Shown here in pieces: positions 46,536 through 51,355 of a stretch of DNA of 51,355 bases. Positions within the stretch are counted from its first letter, which is position 1. Each line of letters starts with the position of its first letter. The position numbers and the translations under genes are program-made. The stretch spans positions 1 through 51,355 of IMG/VR virus record IMGVR_UViG_3300043540_000524; one strand, given 5' to 3'. The DNA is from a virus. The notes below the pieces were generated by a model. It saw nothing but the letters and a program-made list of their open reading frames with translations. It had not been told where the DNA came from and did no database searches.

Positions 46536-47117
46536 TTACAAGCCCATTAAAATGTACATGAACAGCGCAACGACCATACCACCTAAATGCCCAGAATAGC
46601 CTACTCCCGTAGGAACGATCACAGACATACAGGTATTTTGATACTGTTGCAAGAAAATGAAACCAAGCATACAAGTACTAACTATCTTTATGATTAAATT
46701 TTCTCTAGTGGAGTATAGGAGGGCAAATGTCACAACCCCCATAATAGCCACGGAACTCCCAATCATGCCCTGCACCCCAAACAAAGAAGGAGTTACTGCA
46801 CTAAAAAGAGCTCCTAGTATCCCGGTGATGAAATAAATAGATAGGAATTTAAAACTCCCTATTTTATTCTCCAGGTACACACTTAGGGGGCCGCCAAAAA
46901 TAAAGTTGCCGGCTAAATGATTAAAATTAGCGTGTGCAAACATGTAGGTAAATAGCCCTAGGCAATCAAGAAGAGGTCCTCTACCAGGAACGAAGGCGAG
47001 GAAATCGGTGATTTGTGGGAAGAATAAAGTCAGTACATAAATTACTAAGTTTATTAAAAAAAGAGAGGCAAACCCGATGGGGAGTTTTTTTATTCGTTTT
47101 ATCTTAGGTTTTTTCAT
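46536..47117 (-). CDS. Rhomboid-family intramembrane serine protease
   Basis: The product has 193 residues and about six transmembrane segments. The rhomboid motifs are in order: HANFNHLAGN (H62, H67, N71), the active serine in GSSVAIMG (S122; the classical GxSx) and the base in GYSGHLGGMV (H177). All catalytic residues are kept, so it should be active. Its gene lies between holin and endolysin, overlapping or within 4 nt. It may release a membrane-held lysis protein or cut a host membrane protein. Confidence 0.85.
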   Translation of the reverse strand: MKKPKIKRIKKLPIGFASLFLINLVIYVLTLFFPQITDFLAFVPGRGPLLDCLGLFTYMFAHANFNHLAGNFIFGGPLSVYLENKIGSFKFLSIYFITGILGALFSAVTPSLFGVQGMIGSSVAIMGVVTFALLYSTRENLIIKIVSTCMLGFIFLQQYQNTCMSVIVPTGVGYSGHLGGMVVALFMYILMGL

Positions 47118-47515
47118 TAGTTACCGTCCTTATATGTACTCGATAGTTTATCAATTATCGTTTTGAGCAAGTCGCCACCAGATAGGATATTAATGTTCTC
47201 TAGGATGGATAGAAGCTCCGTAATACCTATAAAGGAACTAACAACGTTCATTACTGGTAAGAGATTGTTTGTTAAGTAGTTTTGTACGATGAAGGCTACT
47301 AGAATTGTAGTTTCGTATACAAAGAACTTAATAACGGACCTTTTCAATCCACCACTAGTGATAGGCTTTTTTTGAAATCTGGCTACAGCAACGCCAGAAA
47401 TAAGATCTATGAAGATAAGACTAAGTGCCGCTAAGCACATCGGCTCTGCTGGAGCAAATACCGAAAGAAGGGACATTCCTACCGTTATCAGTACACGAGG
47501 CATCTTGTCTATCAT
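47117..47515 (-). CDS. Holin
   Basis: The product has 132 residues with three hydrophobic segments (about 8-25, 27-45 and 65-85). The pattern LAALSLIFIDLISGVAVARF, followed by a basic KKPITSGGLKRSVIKFFVYE, is that of the phage holin family first known from toxin-secretion operons (Phage_holin_4). It is the first of the three lysis genes on the minus strand. It opens the inner membrane at the time of lysis. Confidence 0.8.
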   Translation of the reverse strand: MIDKMPRVLITVGMSLLSVFAPAEPMCLAALSLIFIDLISGVAVARFQKKPITSGGLKRSVIKFFVYETTILVAFIVQNYLTNNLLPVMNVVSSFIGITELLSILENINILSGGDLLKTIIDKLSSTYKDGN

Positions 47516-47521
47516 AAAATA

Positions 47522-48445
47522 CTACTTCTTCATTAGGTGTTTTTTAAGAGCCATCGCTCTGAGGAACTGAGCCTTCTTGTCCATTTTAGGGGATGTTTTC
47601 TGCTCCTCTTTAACATTTTCCATTTCTTCTGGAGGCATTTCTAGTTCTCCCCCATCTGCTTTATGAGCAAGTTTACTCATCTTTGCAGGGCCGTACTTCT
47701 TTCGTCCGATGAAGGCAGCGAGGGCTTTAGGGTCATGGGCGCCCTTACCTGCCAACTGGTGAGTGAGATGTTCAAATCTCTTCCCGCTACCAAGTTTTGC
47801 CATACCTCCCTTAGCAAACTCATCTTCTTCCGTATCCCCTTCTTCATCCTCTAATCTAGAAATTTCTGGGGCCATTTCGTCTTCTGAGTTAGCCATTCCT
47901 CCGTGAGCGTAACGAGGTTCCGAACCCATCTCTTCGTTGTAATTTTCTTTTAATCCTACTGTGTCGTCGTCTTCGTGTGGATTAGTGAGATCGTTGTCCA
48001 TCGTCTCAACTTTTTCGTCGTCATATTCAGAAGCTTTGTTAACAATTCCGCCTTCTGCGTAATAGCGTTTCAATACTCTATCGTGAAGGGGGCTTTTTGG
48101 ATCATTGAGAGCATCACTCTCTAATTTCTCAGTCTTTTTGTTAGACATATCCATGTGCTCCTTATTCCGCATAGCAGCCATATTTTCAGCTTGCTGCTGC
48201 GTCATATCGTCCTTGTAATCCTCATCCACTGTAGATCCGCCCTCAGCCATCATGCCGCAATGCACGCAATCGTCATGCTCAGCAGAGTCCGCCATAGATC
48301 CACCATGAGCCATGTGCTTCTCTTTGGACCTCTTGGCGTTTGAAAGGGCGGCAGCAATAGCCTGCTTCCTCGGATGACCTGATTTCATCATCTCTTTAAT
48401 GTTTGTACTTATTACTTTTTGACTGGAACCGTGTTTTAATGGCAT
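47522..48445 (-). CDS. Virion-associated acidic protein, DUF6496-like, with repeated AxGG motifs
   Basis: The product has 307 residues. The first 40 match DUF6496 (PLKHGSSQKVISTNIKEMM, then GHPRKQAIAAALSNAKR). The rest is acidic and low complexity, with six motifs of the type MAHGG, MAEGG, YAEGG, YAHGG, FAKGG and KADGG. A more ordered part (GKRFEHLTHQLAGKGAHDPKALAAFIGRKKYG) lies near residues 225-255. The two internal virion proteins at 5098-7841 share this motif. It follows AGGAGAAA. It is probably a virion component. Confidence 0.65.
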   Translation of the reverse strand: MPLKHGSSQKVISTNIKEMMKSGHPRKQAIAAALSNAKRSKEKHMAHGGSMADSAEHDDCVHCGMMAEGGSTVDEDYKDDMTQQQAENMAAMRNKEHMDMSNKKTEKLESDALNDPKSPLHDRVLKRYYAEGGIVNKASEYDDEKVETMDNDLTNPHEDDDTVGLKENYNEEMGSEPRYAHGGMANSEDEMAPEISRLEDEEGDTEEDEFAKGGMAKLGSGKRFEHLTHQLAGKGAHDPKALAAFIGRKKYGPAKMSKLAHKADGGELEMPPEEMENVKEEQKTSPKMDKKAQFLRAMALKKHLMKK

Positions 48446-48460
48446 ATTTTCTCCTAAAAA

Positions 48461-48535
48461 TTAGTTTTGGGTTGGGGCCATAGCATTTATACTGTAGTAT
48501 AGAGTTATAGTTCTTCCATACATATCGGGTTGCAT
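48461..48535 (-). CDS. Very small hypothetical protein (24 residues)
   Basis: The ATG at 48535 lies one nt after the stop of the tail-fibre gene (TAATG), so it could be translated by coupling. The product contains DMYGRTITLYYSINAMAP. It fills most of the 92-nt gap. No ribosome site is clear. Confidence 0.3.
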   Translation of the reverse strand: MQPDMYGRTITLYYSINAMAPTQN

Positions 48536-48537
48536 TA

Positions 48538-49626
48538 TTAATATCCTCCAATAATGAGATAGCCTGTTGTAGTTGCCCCGGTCATTGTCACGGCAGTAGT
48601 GGATAGTGATGTAGCTACCGCCGCCCCTACTTGGTTTGTTGTTATAACTGCGGGGGTGTTGGAAAAAGCTGTAGGGAAGGTGTAGGTGGCGGTCCCTAGT
48701 AAAGCACTACAGTAAACAATTACTTTTTTGTAACTTGATCCAGCAAAAGGCTGACTGAACACAGCACTTCCAGATGTGGAGCCTGAAACGATAGTTTGTG
48801 TTGCCGTGCTGTTAAATACAGGAGATGTGTGTTTTCCACTGGAGTCTACTTTAGCAAGTATAGTTCCAGAGCTATCTTGCCACTCCTGGAGATCGGACGT
48901 TTGTGAAGCCGCTCCACGAGCAATCATGGTTACTGTGGAAGAGTTTTCAGATACTATACCAAGCATTCCCAACTGAGTCGTTGTATTAACTAGAATAGGC
49001 CCACTACCCATAATCTGATCACTTCGACTTGGACTCACACCAATGTATGTACCATAAGCCATGTAGGGGGTCTCTAGAAAATTTACCGGGTCTACATCAA
49101 AATGGCCTATAGTAAAATCACCAATTATCAGATTTCCGGAAGCGCCAATGTGCACCCTGGCAGTTGTCTGCATTTTAAAGTACAAGCCGTGTGATGTTTG
49201 CGCGTCAATAAAAGGGTACCCGGAGCCGTCCACTCCCAAATGAAGGTAGTTAGTAGCACTGCCGGAGTAAAACCTAGCATCTCCCCCCCTTATATCCAAG
49301 GCCGTTTGGGGAGTAGAAGTACCTATTCCTAATCTAAAGTTAGTGTCGTCCCAAAATAATCGGTTGTTATCCTGGGCTGGATTGCCAGATCCGTCGGAAA
49401 ATACAATAGATCCCTGAGTAAGACCTCCAGTGCCTGTGGTATTGACTGTAATAGCTCCAGAGGTATTTGAGAGAGTTATCCCAGAACCCGGTGTTAGAGT
49501 AGACAGAGAATAAGTAGAGCTTGTGGAATTTCCGATCAGTAACTGGCCATCTGTAGGTGAGGTAGAAGTACCCGTACCACCATCTGGTATCAATAGTACG
49601 CCGGTTGTAAACATTGTGCTACTCAT
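48538..49626 (-). CDS. Tail fibre protein, paralogue 3
   Basis: The product has 362 residues and is a close paralogue of the 49633-50712 product. The shared order is an N-terminal [37 protein letters not shown], a variable middle, the segment [18 protein letters not shown], then [19 protein letters not shown] and a beta-rich C-terminus ending GYLIIGGY. Some blocks are nearly identical in DNA between the copies. It is probably part of a fibre that holds several related chains. Confidence 0.75.
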   Translation of the reverse strand: MSSTMFTTGVLLIPDGGTGTSTSPTDGQLLIGNSTSSTYSLSTLTPGSGITLSNTSGAITVNTTGTGGLTQGSIVFSDGSGNPAQDNNRLFWDDTNFRLGIGTSTPQTALDIRGGDARFYSGSATNYLHLGVDGSGYPFIDAQTSHGLYFKMQTTARVHIGASGNLIIGDFTIGHFDVDPVNFLETPYMAYGTYIGVSPSRSDQIMGSGPILVNTTTQLGMLGIVSENSSTVTMIARGAASQTSDLQEWQDSSGTILAKVDSSGKHTSPVFNSTATQTIVSGSTSGSAVFSQPFAGSSYKKVIVYCSALLGTATYTFPTAFSNTPAVITTNQVGAAVATSLSTTAVTMTGATTTGYLIIGGY

Positions 49627-49632
49627 GCTAGT

Positions 49633-50712
49633 TTAATATCCCTCTATGAGGATAAATCCTGTTGTAGTAGTTCCAGTAACTGTCATAGTGGAAGCAGATA
49701 GACTAGTGACTATAGCGCTGGCTACTTGATTGGTAGTTACAATGGCAGGAGTGTTTGCAAATGCAGTTGGGAAAGTGTAGGAGGCCGTACCCACCAGAGA
49801 TGAAAGTCTTACAATGACTTGCTTATAGCTACTACCAGCAAAGGGTTGGCTAAATATAGCATTTCCAGATGTGGAGCCTGAAACGGTAGTTTGTGTTGCC
49901 GTGCTATTTAGGACAGGGCTTGTGAGGTTTCCATTAGAGTCTATTTTAGCAAGTATAGTTCCAGAGCTGTTTTGCCACTCCTGGAGATCGGCCGTTTGTG
50001 AAGCCGCTCCACGAGCAATCATGGTTACTGTGGAAGAGTTTTCAGAAACAACACCCAGCATCCCAAGTTGTGTGGTGGTGTGGACCAGTATGGGGCCGCT
50101 GCCCATGATGCAGTCCGCTCTAGGAGCAAGTGTATTGGACCCGCAATACGTTCCATAAGCAAGATCTGGGGTTTCTAGATAATTTACTGGATCAGCCGTG
50201 GTGTTGCCTATTATAAGGCCACCGCTTAACCCAATGTGCATCCTATTCACACCTTGAGTTTTAAAAAGCAGCCCTAGGGTGGATTCAGAATCAATAGCCG
50301 GTCTTCCGGAACTGTCTACATAAAGACGTAAGTAGTTAGTGGTTTGGTTTGAATATATGAAAGTGTCACCACCACGAACCTCTAGTGCCGCCCCCGGAGT
50401 TGCGGTACCGATACCAAGCCTAAAATTAGTATCATCCCAGAATAATTTGGCGTTATCTTGAGAAATTAATCCAGAAGCATTTGCAAATAGCACTGAGCCC
50501 TGAGTAAACCCCGTTGCCAGAGTTGCGCTGAGTGTTATAGAACCTGGGGCATTGGTAATTGAAACCCCCGCCCCTGCTGTTAGCGTAGACAAAGAATAGT
50601 TAGAGCCAGCAGTACTCCCAATTAGAAGCTGGCCATTCGTGGGGAGAGTAGATAGACCAGTGCCTCCATCTGGTATTTTCAAAATTCCACTATTGAACAT
50701 TGTATTTGACAT
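49633..50712 (-). CDS. Tail fibre protein, paralogue 2
   Basis: The product has 359 residues. It follows the large YadA-like fibre gene and has the same anchor motif ([17 protein letters not shown]) and the block [19 protein letters not shown] found in 48538-49626. The middle (about residues 125-200) and the C-terminal 80 residues differ from the paralogue, as expected for receptor-binding regions that evolve by exchange. Confidence 0.75.
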   Translation of the reverse strand: MSNTMFNSGILKIPDGGTGLSTLPTNGQLLIGSTAGSNYSLSTLTAGAGVSITNAPGSITLSATLATGFTQGSVLFANASGLISQDNAKLFWDDTNFRLGIGTATPGAALEVRGGDTFIYSNQTTNYLRLYVDSSGRPAIDSESTLGLLFKTQGVNRMHIGLSGGLIIGNTTADPVNYLETPDLAYGTYCGSNTLAPRADCIMGSGPILVHTTTQLGMLGVVSENSSTVTMIARGAASQTADLQEWQNSSGTILAKIDSNGNLTSPVLNSTATQTTVSGSTSGNAIFSQPFAGSSYKQVIVRLSSLVGTASYTFPTAFANTPAIVTTNQVASAIVTSLSASTMTVTGTTTTGFILIEGY

Positions 50713-50717
50713 GTCGC

Positions 50718-51355
50718 CTATGCCTTCTCAATTAACTGATAAGCTACCACAGAAGTATCAGCGCTATCCGCAGAACTTATAGTAAACCCAGTTCCAGGAG
50801 TTGTGCTTGTCACGGCAACTGCCACAGGAATAGTTATAGTTCCCAGTGACTGAACAGTTAAATAAATAAGAGTGTTTGAAGTAACTGATGTATTTGACAC
50901 AACAACAGAACCCGCGGAAAGAGTGGCTGTTCCAACTCTAGCCCCAATTTGTACCTTGGTTCCGCTGGAATTTAAGTTGTATAAATTACCGTTGGAGTCA
51001 ATAAAGAGTCTGTTGTGCCCCGATGCAGGAGTTGCTGGGGTACTAGATTGAGGTATGTCTAAAAACCCAGGTAAACCAATTCCTGTTACAGAAGTATTAC
51101 CCATTTGTATAAAATTACTTACGGATACGGAGGCATTATAACCAAGAGCCATGGAATTGGTCAGGTTATTAACAGAGGCATCTGCGGACGTACCTAGGAA
51201 TGTCATCTGGTTATACAAAACCTGAGCACTTCCTGCGGCCCAACCCATGATGGTATTTTGAGAGCCCGTGGTGGAAAGGACCCCCGTGTAAGATCCCAGC
51301 GATGCGTTATATGCTCCCGAGGTTAGGGCAGCTAGTGATTTTCTTCCTAGAGCGA
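50718..51355 (-). CDS. Tail fibre with YadA-head-like repeats (3' part, continues at 1-1777)
   Basis: This is the C-terminal part of the gene described at 1-1777. Bases 50718-51130 add 413 nt, and 51131-51355 repeat 1-225. After the last [13 protein letters not shown]-type repeats comes a short beta-rich tail with [17 protein letters not shown] and a domain of about 70 residues rich in Thr, Ser and Val, ending YQLIEKA. Full length is about 729 residues. Confidence 0.85.
   Translation of the reverse strand, partial: ALGRKSLAALTSGAYNASLGSYTGVLSTTGSQNTIMGWAAGSAQVLYNQMTFLGTSADASVNNLTNSMALGYNASVSVSNFIQMGNTSVTGIGLPGFLDIPQSSTPATPASGHNRLFIDSNGNLYNLNSSGTKVQIGARVGTATLSAGSVVVSNTSVTSNTLIYLTVQSLGTITIPVAVAVTSTTPGTGFTISSADSADTSVVAYQLIEKA
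51131..51355. repeat. Terminal overlap, right copy (same as 1-225)
   Basis: This is identical to 1-225 except for 51228 (a for g at 98). The substitution falls inside the tail-fibre gene. It marks closure of a circular map. Confidence 0.9.

Overview
The window is a complete or near-complete genome of a tailed phage. The last 225 bases (51131-51355) repeat the first 225 with one mismatch, and a tail-fibre gene reads in frame across that join. The map is therefore circular (circularly permuted or circularised assembly), with a unit of 51,130 bp. No integrase, repressor or phage RNA polymerase is recognisable. A portal of about 630 residues, a large nozzle-like protein, internal virion proteins and no tape measure or sheath suggest a short-tailed (podovirus-like) lytic phage. 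A near-consensus Fur operator, a lipoprotein candidate and an M15 peptidase endolysin suggest a Gram-negative host; this is inference.

Layout. The late genes are on the minus strand and run from about 33.6 kb down through 0 to 46.1 kb. In transcription order: small genes and a GNAT protein (33.6-30.3 kb), terminase large subunit (30.3-28.9), portal (28.0-26.1), scaffold (19.1-18.1), major capsid protein (18.0-16.1), decoration-like protein, adaptor, two paralogous fibre-like proteins, nozzle (11.6-8.2), GNAT-like protein, three internal virion proteins (7.8-2.3), three tail fibres (one across the origin), a DUF6496-like virion protein, holin, rhomboid protease and M15 endolysin (to 46.1). The capsid gene is interrupted by a 660-nt group I intron carrying an endonuclease VII-type gene.

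The plus strand carries two blocks. The 20.3-26.1 kb block sits between portal and scaffold and holds about 19 small genes: zinc-ribbon proteins, membrane proteins, a DUF6745-like protein and its partner. The 34.1-46.0 kb block is the replication and metabolism region: MazZ-like pyrophosphohydrolase, CYTH phosphatase-like protein, PD-(D/E)XK exonuclease, SSB-like protein, RecA/DnaB-like ATPase, a zinc-ribbon protein fused to a capsid-like domain, family A DNA polymerase, HNH endonucleases, a DnaQ-like exonuclease, ClpP and dUTPase.

The most unusual content is: (1) the split capsid gene; (2) a replication-block protein whose C-terminal half resembles the capsid protein; (3) about 1 kb of dense inverted repeats without genes between the divergent blocks (19.2-20.24 kb), probably a large structured RNA, containing a Fur box; (4) a family of tiny proteins (DKDW start, then WxQV tetrapeptide repeats) at three loci; (5) a rhomboid protease in the lysis cassette.
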